DNA of 64,000 nt from the NCBI RefSeq assembly GCF_020379485.1, contig NC_063443.1, positions 18,967,531 to 19,031,530 of the forward strand, read 5' to 3'. Both the position numbers and the translations under genes were made by a program. Below the pieces are notes generated by a model. It saw only the letters and a list, made by a program, of their open reading frames with translations. It was not told the origin of the DNA and made no database searches. Positions 1-12,703 of the stretch are shown in pieces. The DNA comes from Brassica napus (lineage: Eukaryota > Streptophyta > Magnoliopsida > Brassicales > Brassicaceae). Every line of letters starts with the position of its first letter. Positions within the stretch are counted from its first letter, which is position 1.

Positions 1-1132
1 TGATTGGACAGTGAACAAAAATAGAGTTCAGTTCCCCAAGTCTCAGCAGCCACTGCTCTTTCAATCAACTTCCGACAGATGTAAAGCTCCCTTTCAATGT
101 CATCAGTACTATCATCCTTTGCTATCTTCACAAACACTTGCTGTATGTTAGGCATTGTCTCTCTAGCGTTCTTACCAACTATGGGAGCATTCACAGGAAC
201 ATCTCTCCACCCAAGAACCTCTAAGCCTTCTTTTTCAAATATATTTTCAATAACTACAAAAAAATAAAATACTTTAGTAACATATTGTCTCCATCTACTA
301 TAAAAAAAAATAGTGTTATAAAAATCGTTAAATTGGGTCTGAACAAAATGATTTTTTTAATCTCGTTCAAAAGATTGATGTAGCATCCACCTAAACAATA
401 ATCTTCTATAAGGCGACTAACCACCACCGCCTAACGATTTCTTGAACATTGATGAGAGATATAGGATTCACCTTGTTTGGCTTCTTGCATGAAGGTATCT
501 TCTTGTGGAAGAAAGATCATTCCAACACCAGTATGCAACTTATCAAAGGGAGCAAGGCCCTGTTCCTTGGCCCACACGTTAAAGAAGTCCCAAGGGATGG
601 AAGACATAAGACCAGAGCCATCACCAGAATCATTGTCTGCCCCACAGCCTCCACGATGTTCCATACACCCGAGAGCAATAAGAGCATCCTTGACGACTCC
701 ATGTGAAGGAATGTTATCTAAGTTTGCTATAAACCCGACACCACAAGCTCCTCTCTCAGACAATATATCTTCCAAGTTAGCAACCTAAAACATAACAACA
801 AGAAACTTATATTCTCAAAAGAAACGTATCATCATCATCTAGATCTCAGTGAACGAACGTACCTGAGGTTTTAAGTAGGAAGGAGAAGAGAGATCTTTGT
901 CATGAACGCGTTCTAGGTCGATGACGGCACGAACCGAGGAGAGACGAGAGAGAGGAGAAGCGCGTGAGGTGGAGGAGGAAGAGTCTCCACGAAGTCTGCG
1001 TCTGGTTCTCTTGGACTTACAGTAAAGTCCGACAAAGTCGACGAAGAAGAAGTTCTTGTCGGAAGAGAGAACAGAGCTTGGTGTTGTGGAGAGAAGAAGC
1101 TTAGGGACAGGGGAAAGAGATTTCATCGCCAT
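1..1132 (-). CDS. GLU1: Ferredoxin-dependent glutamate synthase, plastid (5' part, truncated by window edge)
   Basis: Fd-GOGAT transfers the amide nitrogen of glutamine to 2-oxoglutarate in plastids, using reduced ferredoxin, and is central to ammonium and photorespiratory nitrogen assimilation. Three exons are visible: 1132-863, 784-472 and 253-1, with GT/AG junctions that keep frame, giving about the first 278 residues of a protein that is normally near 1,600. Exon 1 (90 codons) is a Ser/Arg-rich chloroplast transit peptide. Exon 2 opens with the class-II glutamine amidotransferase start; the nucleophile Cys (about residue 104, in ACGVGF) becomes the mature N-terminus after processing. The motif [18 protein letters not shown] follows. 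Exon 3 continues through the conserved amidotransferase region to the window edge. The neighbouring phosphoserine-phosphatase-like gene matches the At5g04140 neighbourhood, which favours GLU1 over GLU2. Identification is by recognised family sequence; the GLU1 versus GLU2 choice is inferred from synteny. Confidence 0.93.
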
Positions 1133-2825
1133 TGTAAGGAGGAATGAGAGGCGTGTGTGTGGAAAATAAGATAAATGGGTTTAAACATTAAAAACCAATA
1201 TAATAAATAAGATAAATGGAGGAAAAAAATAAAAGGATGAAGTAAGAGGAAGAGGAAGATAACAGATGAGTGATGAGAGCTTACTGGAGCCTCTTCTTTC
1301 TTTCTTTCCTTTTCTCTCTGTTTTCGTATTTATTCGTTTTCACAAGAATCACTAAGGGTATTTTGGGAATAATATATCACTGATTGTAGTAAGTGCACAA
1401 TATCGAATTTTCTTTTTGAGGAAAAATACAAGTATTTTTGAGTGGTAACGGTCGGGAATCTGGGACCGCCATTTTCTAGTGCTTTAACCGGTTTGATACG
1501 GCAAATTTGGTCGTTAAACCGGATTGAGACATGAACACGCGGGTAAAATAACTGTAATTTTTTTTTGGTAGTTGAGAGATGGTGACAAAAATTAGGATTA
1601 TATAATTCGTTGCCAAAAAAGGATTATATAATTCATTTATTTTGAAATGTTGTTATTTATGGATAAAATAAAAAGAAATAACTGTGATATATACGTTTTT
1701 CAATGGATATTCGTGACGTTATAAATTAAAACGTACATATCGATATCATTTTGGAATAGATTCACACTGTTTATTTTTTTGGTCAACTTTGAGAGTTTGG
1801 TGTTTGATACTAAATATATGTGAATTTACGAAAAGCCACGTAACAAGGTGTGGGTTGAGATGATGAGTGTGTGGCTGAAATGGACTTGAGCTCTTAAATA
1901 AGCCTTTGGGATATGAAACGACCTTAAAGTTGTTCTAAAAGCCACCTTCTCTCTAATATCTCTACTGTATCATTCATGTTGTCTAGCTCTCTCTTCGCTT
2001 TTGATAAGATAAGAACTACAGCTTATAGTCAGTTTGCGTATCACGAGACCAACACCCAAAAAGGAGGGAACACAAGCACCAATCTGAACAGATGAGACAG
2101 ACACAGAGACACTTGCTGGAAAAATCAAAGATATAAGGATAGATATAACAAGGAGTTTGATAATAAAAAAAGTTTCTTATTGTTTAAGTTTACCAATATT
2201 TTTTCTTAGTACAGTAGCATTTAATGTCACTTTATAGATAACGTCAAACAGTTAATTTGTATATTGATTGGAGGATATATTTATGTCGTTGTAATTTGTT
2301 TTTTTTTTTTTTGCTATCGTTGTTCACCTCTTTTCTAGTATAGTTGGAGCACAAGAGAATATCTAAATCTTGGGTTAAAATGTAAATTGCCTCAAAAAAA
2401 CTACCCATGTTTAATGCTTTTGTCGTAGTTCAGATGAATTAAACAATGGTAGTTGTTTTCATGATCATGTTAGTTCTTCCCTGTGACCAAGCATAAGTAA
2501 CCACTCTTTACTGCCCAATAGTGAACACATTATCTTCTCAGTTTAAAATTTTATTATTGGAAATTTTCAAGATTCATTTGGTATGATTTCTTTTTCCTTG
2601 GAACTCTTTGTATCTAACAATTTGGAAATTTAAAGATCTTTTATAAATCGATTATTGCAAATTACAAGAAGATATAAACTTTTACAGAAGGACATCGATC
2701 TCATAATCGGAAACACATCTTAGCAAAGGAAAAAAAAAAGACAATCAGAAAACATCAAAGAAGTACATTATAGAATATAGAAGACTTTTCTCGCTCGAAA
2801 TAAGCATAGAGAAGAGGATAGCTCT
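1133..2825. other. Intergenic region; position of the missing GYRB2
   Basis: This spacer holds the promoter and leader of the glutamate synthase gene (to about 1.35 kb, with CT-rich tracts) and the 3' flank of the phosphatase gene. No ORF resembling gyrase B or any other protein is visible. In Arabidopsis the GYRB2 locus sits here, so its absence is consistent with gene loss. Confidence 0.6.
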
Positions 2826-4333
2826 CTAGGGCTTGGAGTCTCCATCAAAACCACGTTGGAGAAAACCAACGGAGGAGAGATGAGAGACATCGCTCCACGA
2901 ATCAATGATCCATTTCTCCTCATTGAAGTGAACAACATTCACCGAAGCATTAAGTAGTTTTCCAGCTGATGAAGCTTTTGTGATCATCAAGTAAATTGCC
3001 CTTAACACTCCTCCATGAGTCACCACTATCACTCTCTCTCCTTTGTGCTTCTTGGCAATTTGCTCAAGAGCATTCATGGATCTCTCACAAAGTTGGTCAA
3101 AGCTCTCTCCTCCTCCCTATTGATTTGTATAATAGACATGCGTTAGAAATAAGACCATGCATTTAATATAAGATGTAATTAAGCAATTGAATAGATGAAT
3201 ATAAAAATGATGAGAGATCAAATATGAATTAGGCTTACAGGAATCTCGAGGTCATTTTGGGAAGAAAAGAAAGCAGAGTAAGCTTCAGGTTCTTTCTCTG
3301 CTCCTTCTTTCCAGTACAACCCTTGAAGACTACCCACATGCCTCTCCTTTAAGTCAGGTACTTCAGTCACCTGTATAAGCATATTTTAATTACACCATAT
3401 AATCACAACTCCTAAAATTTTGGAATACTGAAAAATGTTTTTGGTGTTTTTAAAAACAAACATGTGAATACTATTGAATTTCTCTATTTTTCTTTTAAAA
3501 AGGAATTTTCTAATATTGTTTAATTTAAACTCATGTTATATGATTTTTCTTATATAGGATCGATAAAGATATTTTACAGACCTCGGGACAAAAACAAGCT
3601 TCTGCGATCATCAGAGCAGTGTCTTTCGCTCGCTTGAGGTCAGATGAATACACAGCTACGGGTCTCTCCTCTTTCCCCAATCTCTCAGCGATCTAATGAT
3701 TATTTAAACAAAAGAGAATTGGTGTCAATAAAATAAAATATAATATCGAAGGGGAAAGACGTGGAAAGAATTGATCTTAACTGCTACAGCCTGCTTTAGC
3801 CCAACTTCGTTAAGGCCTGACTCTATTTGTCCCTGGATTCTTCCAGCAGCATTCCAAGTGGTTTCTCCATGGCGAACAAGAACAATCTCAGTCACTCCAC
3901 TTTTGACATCCTCACCAAATTTGAACTCCTTCGATGCATCGATACTACATATTTATAAATTCTCTATTAGCCACACATCAAAAATACAATGCGATATATT
4001 TTGCATGCATTCAAACTCTCACAGCAAGTAATCATGATCAATGCGCTAAAGACATGCTGTGTAATTATGGACGTTTGCTCTTAATAATCGGAACACTGGA
4101 ATAATACAACTAAACATTGTTTTCACAATAACGATATATTAACGCTGAAAATAGGTACAGTGGACTAACAAGCGAATCTGAATAAGCTATGTTTTTAAGA
4201 CGTTCATGATATATATAATATAACAAAATAAAATGCACTAGCTATAAACGTTTTACTTAGTGTATGTATGAATAATAATTGTTGAAACTATCCGATATTA
4301 ACTAAGATAGAAAATGTACCATTCATGACCCAT
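2826..4333 (-). CDS. IPSP: Phosphoglycerate-mutase-like, metal-independent phosphoserine phosphatase
   Basis: Histidine-phosphatase (dPGM-like) superfamily enzyme. The Arabidopsis relative at the corresponding locus (At5g04120) is described as a metal-independent phosphoserine phosphatase, the last step of the phosphorylated serine pathway. Five exons can be joined in frame: 4333-4320, 3944-3782, 3692-3582, 3370-3239 and 3116-2826, giving 236 aa, the usual family size. The catalytic signature VRHGETTWN carries the phospho-accepting His at residue 30. The second catalytic His is residue 174 in VVTHGGVLRAIY, and the motif PGGGESFDQL with its conserved Glu is also present. The first coding exon is only 14 nt (MGHE plus a split Cys codon), so ORF-based finders would miss the start. 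No transit peptide is obvious. Catalytic residues are seen directly; the phosphatase rather than mutase role is taken from the family. Confidence 0.9.
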
Positions 4334-7300
4334 GCTAGTGGTCGTTTGCCGGTCGAAAAGTGAAACGAAAAGTGAAAGTTCGAAGCCAAAGAAGAATATA
4401 GAAGAGAGAAAGATGTGTGTTTGTAGTTATGATAAGTCGATTTGGGCTCTGCTTTTATAACCTTTTTCCCCTGAGGAAAGAAAAAACAAATTTTTGGTTT
4501 GTCATTTTTTTATTAAACTTAAAGGGATCAAAATAATGAAATAATTAAAATTCGTGCAGCTCATCGATTGGTAATGCTGTCATATTTGTTAATTACTAAA
4601 ATACTTAATTATATGGACTTTTAGAAAAATCATTTGATCGATAGGTATTGTAACCACGTGTGATGTCGATATTTCAATATTTTGTTCAGATCGGAATCTC
4701 TTACGAGATCAAGGGAAAATACGTAGGGAATCTCCTAGAAGCTAGAATATGACTACTCCATGATTATAATTTATGTTAACGATTATTTTTTATTAAGTTA
4801 ATTTGCAATTTGTTTGCCACCTGATGAGTAAACCATAAGCACCATCAGGCAAGAGCAACACATTTTTTACTTGTGAAGTTATTTTGACAAATCGTTATAT
4901 CAAAGCCTATTTAGATAAATATTGTATCCAACATTTTTATATATCCAGCATTTAATTTAATATTGAGTAATTAAGATATATATTTTAGTTTTGTAAATAC
5001 GCGAGAATCCAAATTGAAAATTACGAATCAAAGTGTGATGATAACGCAAAGTGATAAAACATTTTAAAAACCGATATGAAAATAGACGAATACGTGGAGT
5101 CGTGATTTGATCACTTTCCTTAACTCAATAAATCGCCCGTAGGTGAAACGGTTTTTGTACGATTTTGAGTCTCATGATAAAACCACGTGAGACTGTTTTG
5201 CTTCACTCAAAACAGAATCTGCAAACTAACTACCACGATATACTCTCGAGATTTACTTTGAAAGACTAGAAGTATTGCTGGAACTTTGTATGTGGAAGCT
5301 TATGTATAAATTTGTGAGTTCTCAAGTGTATGAGCGTGTGTCCTCAATGGAAAGGTAATATGTTTATTTATAGGAGAGATTTACAAAACTTAATCATAAA
5401 GCAACTTGACTTGTATCATTGGGTTTGTTTAAGCTTTTGACATTTGTCACTAAGTCATCAAGGTTAAACCAAATGAGTTTTAGCATTTGCCATTTGTCAT
5501 TAAGTTGCATAGCTTAATCACTAAGTTAGATAGTCATCAACTTTATTTAGCTTAAGTCATTTGTCACCAAATAGATTTAGCTTAGTCATTAACTTAATAA
5601 AAAGCTTTTTCATCATTTTACTCAGCCCATAGACTTGCAAATGTGATGGATTTTCTCCATATAAAGTACAACATTTACATTACATTAGATTTGATTTTTT
5701 TAACTCATCCCAGTAAATTTGTAAAATTATATTTACACATATTTAATTTTTACTCAACCTAATAAGCTTGTAAAAATAATTTCAACAAATCTTAATATAT
5801 AAAACCTTGGGATCGATCTCCCATCAATTTGTAGTCTACAATAGCCAATAAAAAGCTAACCGTGGAGATTCATTTATCGGATTTGCTAAAATGCACATGA
5901 AGAAATTAACATGTCTTTTATATATGCATGTGGCATGTGTGTAATAATAACTAAATAACGTATAGCTTTAAAAGAAAAAACTTATCACATAGACACCTAG
6001 CTATAAGACACCTAGCTATAACCAATAACGGTAGTTCAAAAACAGGTCATGCATGTGGAGTAGCGACACAGAAATACTAATAAATGAGATTCAGTTCCTC
6101 ACAATGAGGATCGGTGGTCCTATTGTATCTTGCCACATGGAGGAAATAATGAAGCTCGTTTTTGTTTTAAACTTATATCGCCATCTTTCTTTGTCGCATA
6201 ATCTATTAACTGAACTGGCCATGTTTAATCGTTTGAGCTTTGAATCTGTGATCCTATATTGGATACTTTTGAACATCCCTTTAGTTCAGAACCGTGCAAA
6301 AATAAGTATTCGCTTTGAATTGTAATCAATCTTTTGTTTTGTTAAAGTGAATTTAGATTAAACATTATGTTAATTGATTAAACATATACTATATTTATTT
6401 ATTTTTCGCAATGATGATTCCATATTAGTCAATCTCTTCTAGCTTTTCAGTAACCGGTTGGCAGGAAAAAAATAGAAATGGACTCGAGAAACGGTAACTA
6501 ACAAAAGAAAAAAAAACACATGTTGAAGTTCACCGACAAAAGAACTAAATGTTAGATTATCGTGACGCGCGTTAAAAAAAAAGAAAAAAAAATTAATATC
6601 CCGATCTAGCAACTATTGATTTTATTTCATTTCAGGCCAGGTGGGATCCTCATATATTTTATACAATTTGCCCTAAGAAGTGTGGCACTGTCTGTAACGA
6701 ATAACGTGGGGGAAATGACAAATTGCCAGCGTTGCGTATACTTGTTTGGCTCCAATCTTTAAGGATTCGTATCATTTTCCTCGTTTTTCTTTGCATATTT
6801 AATGTGTTCGTTAATCTTAATAATGTCTTGATTCCCTAATCAGCCACACACTTATAACAAGAAGACATCATGATATATATAAACAATATGAACAATTAGT
6901 TGAACTGTAACAGATCGCCATAATATTCAATTTGGAAATTAACCCATGTTTTTAAACTTACAAACTTTTTTTTTATACGAGGGTTGATTACAAATCAGGT
7001 TATTAATTCTGATGAATATTATTCACACCTAAGGCTAAAACAATGATTAGGAATTTCATTTTTGGCGACGGAAACCCTGTAACCAAAAATTAACGTGATC
7101 AATATTCAACTCCTTAATCACTAGATAATACATTTCTTATATTTTATTTAGCTTGTTGAAATGACAATTTTCTTTTAACACTAGTTTAAATTTATATTTT
7201 CTCAATCAATCATTGATTTGTTAAGCTTTTTAATTGAAACTAATCAATTATTGTATAAATTAATTTATATTTTTGTATATTATTCTGTAAGATTTTAGTG

Positions 7301-8384
7301 TTTTATCCTTTCAAAATTGCTTCAATCAAGAGCAGTGGTCTGCCTAGTTGACAATTATTTATAGACCAGATCAGGCGCATATATACTTTTTTTAACACTA
7401 TCAATATTGGTTCAAAACCATTACATCATGAAAAAAACTCCATATATGAAGTACAAAGAGAAAGCTAATACCCACACTAGAAATACCAGAGATAATCTTA
7501 ATGACACATTAACAATATCACGATGATCTTATAAGAGTCTAAGGATAATAATTAGATGTTCTCATAGCTACAATAGCATAAGGACTTCTAATATCTTTAA
7601 GATGACATAACACTTATCATGTTTTGAGAGATTTTCTTCTTTGATTGCTCTTGTTCATCATTAGCTTTAGGAAGCCCTACGAACAAGTTGAAAGCAAAAC
7701 AAAAACCAGAACAACCTAAAACCCCAAACAGGTTCTTAGAGATAGAAACTTAAACACCAAAAGAAAAACTTAGACTTAAAACATAAAGATAACAATCTGG
7801 TTATTAAAAGATGCAATCAGAAACCACCAATAAAATATCTTCATTTCCAGATTCTGCCAAAATCAGAGTCAAGTGTATAAAAAATTCTTTCATGCATACC
7901 GTAGATTTTTAAGCTCTCATATAGATCAAATTCTCCAAAAAATAATAAAAATAAAATAGGCACAACACTAGGCCTAAAAACTACCAGACGTTGACTTTTT
8001 TATATTCTCAAAAAAAAAAATGATTGGGCTGCCTAGTGATGAGTTTTTACATCACGTGAGTTTATTTTGTTTAAATTTATCGCCTCCTTATGTTACCCTT
8101 AGGGCAATATACCAAAGGCTTGAGGATGTTGGGCTTAATATTTAGTTGGGTCGATCCATTACTGCTTCACCCTTCGTGTATCCGGCTCAGTTTGGGTTGG
8201 ATCTTCAACGTTTTGACTCCAAGATAGGCCTAACATGACAAGATGAATCACTTATAGGCTGGCACATTATGGAATATGTCTAATACTAATAATTTGTTCT
8301 TAAATTATGTATATCTCATGGGCCTGATAATTAAGGTCCACTAACTTATGTAATTATTTTGATCTAGGGTTTCAGAATTTTGTA
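4334..8384. other. AT-rich intergenic spacer
   Basis: About 4 kb with no convincing gene. At 5,410-5,600 there is a degenerate array of short CATTTGTCA / TAAGTCAT units, and at about 5,990-6,020 a short tandem copy of ACACCTAGCTATA. ORFs near 6.05-6.33 kb show no recognisable domain. Around 7.4-7.95 kb the plus strand is A-rich with an old-transposon look, but no termini were resolved. Confidence 0.45.
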
Positions 8385-9825
8385 CTATAAATAATAGTTC
8401 ATATGGATTGTTTACTAAGGAGATCATCACCATCACCACCTCCTCCTCTTCCCCTAAAACAGATCTTGCAGAGAAAAAAGATCACCCTAACTCCTTGAAA
8501 AAGTTTATCTTCTAAGAACATAATTAGACTGTTCTCTCCAAATTCAAAAGGTATGTATATGTCTAAATTCTTTATTTCTTACAGGTATTCTAATACATAT
8601 ATGCAAAACTATTGTTCATGAATTTCTAACTTAAAATTGATCGATGATCATCGTATTAACATGTTTGTTATATCGAATCATCTAAAACTCAGATGGAATA
8701 TTCGAATGATGAGTTATCTATATCTATCGGAAATTGATTTATGATATAGAATCATCTAAAATCCATGAGTGAGATTAAAGCGCTGAATAATATATGTGAT
8801 GATTGTGAAGTCAATAAACATATATTAATTAACGCACCGGTTCCAAACCGAGCTGTGAAACCTCTAAACCAAGTGATAATTAAAAATCTGAATGATAACA
8901 TGCGGAACAACTGTTACAGAATAATTACAGTACCATTTTAATCTTAACAAAAATATATAGATACATAAATATATGTAGAAATTTTTGTTAATATTAATTG
9001 CATGGATTTAACCGTTGTGTGGTGTAAACAACAGAACCCTAAATTTTATACGCATCATTAAGTGCTAGATTTTGGATGTGATTTGGATAAACTTTAGTGT
9101 AAAATTTAGGTAGTAGAATTTTTTGATTTTTTATTTTTTTTTGCTGTACTTTTAAAAGAACAAAATAAAATATTATTGGTGATTTAAAGACTTTAGATTA
9201 ATATTAAAACTAAAGTCAATTCATACCGTCCATCCAATCACCTCTATTTTTTAATAAGAGTTTTAACCATATCTAGCACTTAAAAGCTGCTTATAAATTT
9301 ATTTAGAAGAAACTCTTAAATGTTTTGAATCTAATCGTTGAAAATAACGAGGCAAAAACGATGGGGGTGGTTATGGATTTCATATCTCTGTCTCCGTATT
9401 ATCGATGTTTGTTCGTTATAAATAACTGACAGGTTTCGTATTTTCATTTTCAGGAGACACATCGCTGCAGATGATTCATTAAACTTAAGGTTGGTTTCCT
9501 CTCTTTCTCTCTCTCTGTATGATCTCTAGCGTATTCTTCGGATTCGATCCATTAGGTTGATGCAATTTCCCTTACTATCGAATGCGTTGTTCTGTTCCTA
9601 TTTGATCCGTTTTGAATTGGCTTTGTTTTGAGGAATACATCATGTTTGGTTGCTCCTTGGATATTAGTTTTAGATTCTCTGTTGTTCTGTCTTTTCCTGT
9701 TGGCCTTGATTGATTATTTTTAGTTTTTTTTTATCCGGTATTGTTGTGGATGATTGAAACATTTATGCAATTTTACAGAAAAAACTTGCGTATATAATCC
9801 GTGAAGTCAGTTGGTAATTTCAGTA
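8385..9825 (+). promoter_or_regulatory. Probable promoter and spliced 5' leader of the GYRB3-like gene
   Basis: A TATA-like ACTATAAATA lies near 8,385. It is followed by a CT-rich leader ending in a strong donor (AAAAG|GTATGT at 8,550). A second small exon is suggested by TTTTCAG near 9,450 and AAG|GTTGGT near 9,490, and a third by TTTTACAG near 9,778, leading to the ATG at 9,826. This exon model is inferred from splice signals only; an independent non-coding transcript cannot be excluded. Confidence 0.4.
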
Positions 9826-12555
9826 ATGTACGGTGGAAGAAGGGTATCACTGCATGAGATCAAAATGGTGAATTTTCTGTTTTACTTCAAATCTACTAAG
9901 GATTATTTATATTGTTGCCGTAAGTGATTTATATATATGTTAGTGTGTTTCTCAGGTTAAAGTGTCTATGGAAAGGGAGGATAACGACTCCAAAAACAAC
10001 CGTTATAAAGAATGTTATTATGCTGGAGGCTCTAGTGAATATATCAGTTGCCTCAATCCTGATAAGGTGAGAGAGTTTTTGCATCCCTTGGTGGACGTTA
10101 ATTTTTGAAAAATTAATTCACTGGTTGATTATTATCTTCAGAAACCACTTCATGATGTGATGGGTTTCAAAAGAGAGTTAAATGGTATCATCATGGACAT
10201 TGCACTTCAATGGTATGTGTCCCCTTTCGCTCCTACTATTTTTGATGGTTGGTGTTTGTAGTAGTTACTCTTGAACAAGATCATCCTGTTTCAGGTACGT
10301 AGATGGATATTCAGACACAATGCTAGGATATGCTAATGGCATCCGCACCAACGATGGTGGAACGCATATAGACGGTGTGAAAGCTTCGATAACAAGAACT
10401 CTTAACAACTTTGCGAAACAGTCCAAGGTTTTCAAGGTAATAACACCACTCACATCTACTAACCATTATTAGCTGATGTTAATATATTTTGCTGGCCTTA
10501 TCTTCAGGAAGAGGATATTACTTTCAGTGGGGAGCATGTTAGGGAAGGACTGACTTGTGTTGTCTCAGTTATTGTTCCAAATCCTGAGTTTGAAGGTCGA
10601 ACACAGGTACGTATGATCATAGTCCCCTTGTGATCTTCTTCTTTGGCAATGATGTTTTGTGGCTTTCTTCGTTTTCTTGGGCTAATATTTATGTCTATTT
10701 TACCATCTGGAAGACGAGATTAGGGAATCCATATATCAGAGAAATTGTTGACCAATCAGTCCAGATGTACTTAACGGAGTATTTTGAATTGCATCCAGAT
10801 GTGCTTGAGAGCATTCTCTCCAAATCTTTGAACGCTTACAAGGTATGCCTATTGATACTAGTACTGTATCTTCATATGAAGACATCCACAGTTCTATATC
10901 ATTATTGTTACTTTCTCTTTATAGACTGCATTGGCTCTCAAGAGGGTAAGAGAAGTGATTAGATCAAATAGTGTATCAACGCCATGCACCATTTCTGAGA
11001 AACTAACCAACTGCTCTTCTGAGAAACCTGGTATGTATTAGCCCTTCATGAGATTTTTTTTTTATAGCAGCTCATAACATGAGCTCTGTTTGATGAACTT
11101 TTGGTAAGTATAATATGATAAACTACCACATGGGTTGACCAAGTGGTAGGAGAAACCTGGGGCAAGGCCAGAAATGCGGATAGTCCGTTGTTATCCCCAC
11201 GGTTGTAAACAACATTCACTTGTGGTGAGATTGTAGGAAACCCCTAGTTGGGATCCTACGCACCACACCACAAGTATTGCTTTATAACAAACACAAACCA
11301 GACACATAGTCCCAATAAAAATTTCTGAGATAGAACTTTTATGTTCTTGAATATGTATATAGTGGCTAGAGATTTAATCTCATAAGATTCAGAGTGTGAG
11401 GTAGAATAAGGAAACAAGATAGTTATAATTAAACTTTTTTCCAATACCTCCAGAGATTTTAGTAGGCAGAGGAGTTATTTCTGGTGGCGCTGCAAAACAT
11501 GGTTGTGACTCTCTTGATAAGCGTTTCCAAGTAAGACATTCTTTGATTATAGTTTTATATATGGGCAAAGTATGGCTTGAGAATAGCCATACTTGGGGAA
11601 AGATCTTTCCCCCTTTTTAAGTTTAGTCAGGACAGCTCGCGAGAGCTGTCAAGATAGACATATGGGAAAATGGGATGGAAACTAATCATTGGTGACTCCT
11701 TATGAGCATGCCAATGCCAAAGCTTCCTCTCTTCCACCAGCCAAAAAGACATTTGTCTTGGTGGCTCTTACGGTTATCTCTATCTCTTGCCAGAGCAAAA
11801 GGATGCGGGAACAGCCTCGACGTAATAGTGCAGTCTCTACAGCTCATGAAAAGTCTTTAGAGAATACTAGTGATTCAAGCTCTGACAAGAAGCGCCAAAA
11901 AACGGCTGCTGCTTCAAACCCACGAAACAGTAAAGATGTTAGCGTCAAGAGTGACAAAGGTGGATCCCCTGGTTCAGACAAAATCAAACATATCCCAATA
12001 GGTCATGTTTTCCAGGCTGAGATACCAGTTTGGATTGCGCCAACCAAGAAGGGCAAGTTCTACGGCAGCCCCGGAGATTCCGACACACTTAGGTGGCTAG
12101 GAACTGGTGTCTGGCCAACGTACAGCCTCAAGAAGAAAGCTCACTACAAAAAAGTCGGCGAAGGAAGAAAGGACACGTGTTCTTGCGCTTCTCCAGGATC
12201 AACCAGTTGCATAAAACAGCACATTAGAGAAGAAAGGGAGCTTCTAGAGAAAGATATAGGGCGTGCTTTCTATACTTGGGAGTTTGATCAAATGGGTGAA
12301 GAAGTGGGATCAAAGTCATGGACTGCCAAAGAAGAGCAAAAGTTCAAAGCTCTTGTGAAGAATAATCCTTTGTCAAGTTGTGATGGGTTTTGGAAGATTG
12401 CTTCCAAGTCTTTCCCAAGGAAAAGTGAGAAGGATCTCACTAGTTACTACTACAATGTTTTCCTCATCAGACGTATGAGATTGCTTGCTAAGTCTTCTTC
12501 TGCTGACCACATCGATAGTGATGATGACCAAAATGAGCACTTCTTAGGTGGATGA
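9826..12555 (+). CDS. GYRB3: GYRB3-like protein: degenerate gyrase-B segment fused to an ELM2/SANT-type module
   Basis: Nine exons join in frame (9826-9867, 9956-10066, 10142-10212, 10295-10436, 10508-10606, 10714-10842, 10925-11030, 11454-11530, 11794-12555) to give 512 aa. Residues about 25-259 match the transducer region of plastid/mitochondrial GyrB ([53 protein letters not shown]) up to the start of the Toprim fold. There is no ATPase (GHKL) domain, and the Toprim catalytic EGDSA is replaced by GRGVIS (about residues 238-243), so gyrase activity is not expected. Residues 260-512 are a basic linker, an ELM2-like segment ([21 protein letters not shown]) and a SANT/Myb helix set ([26 protein letters not shown]). 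Arabidopsis GYRB3 (At5g04110) has been reported not to be a gyrase subunit. A nuclear chromatin role is inferred from the ELM2/SANT part. Confidence 0.85.
11128..11280. repeat. Hairpin-forming, SINE-like insertion in intron 7 of the GYRB3-like gene
   Basis: The segment begins with a pol III box-A-like stretch (TTGACCAAGTGG near 11,135). It contains nested inverted repeats: ACTTGTGGTG (11,218-11,227) pairs with CACCACAAGT (11,268-11,277), and inside it GTAGGA pairs with TCCTAC. Its composition differs from the AT-rich intron around it. No clear box B, poly(A) tail or target duplication was found, so the SINE label is tentative. Confidence 0.4.
11595..11650. repeat. Two adjacent inverted repeats in intron 8 of the GYRB3-like gene
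   Basis: Positions 11,595-11,612 are a perfect 18-bp palindrome centred on AGATCT with four-G/four-C ends. Positions 11,631-11,650 are an 8-bp perfect stem (GACAGCTC / GAGCTGTC) closed by a GCGA loop. They are 18 bp apart and lie between the gyrase-derived and ELM2/SANT-encoding exons. Confidence 0.6.
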
Positions 12556-12703
12556 ACATGTTCCTTATCTAGTAAGCTCTTTGGTCATAGGATCCTTATA
12601 GGGCAAAAGCATCAATCCAAATGTGTTGTTTTGTTTTTTCAAAAACTAATACATCTTTGTTTTCTTCTTCATGAACCTTTGAGAGTTTGAAATATTTTAA
12701 ATT

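Noticed and set aside
11689..11793. In-frame extension upstream of the ELM2/SANT exon that could start a separate gene
   Set aside because: The acceptor CTTGCCAG at 11,786-11,793 joins the gyrase-derived exons in frame, and the extension has no conserved residues. A separate start remains a minor alternative.
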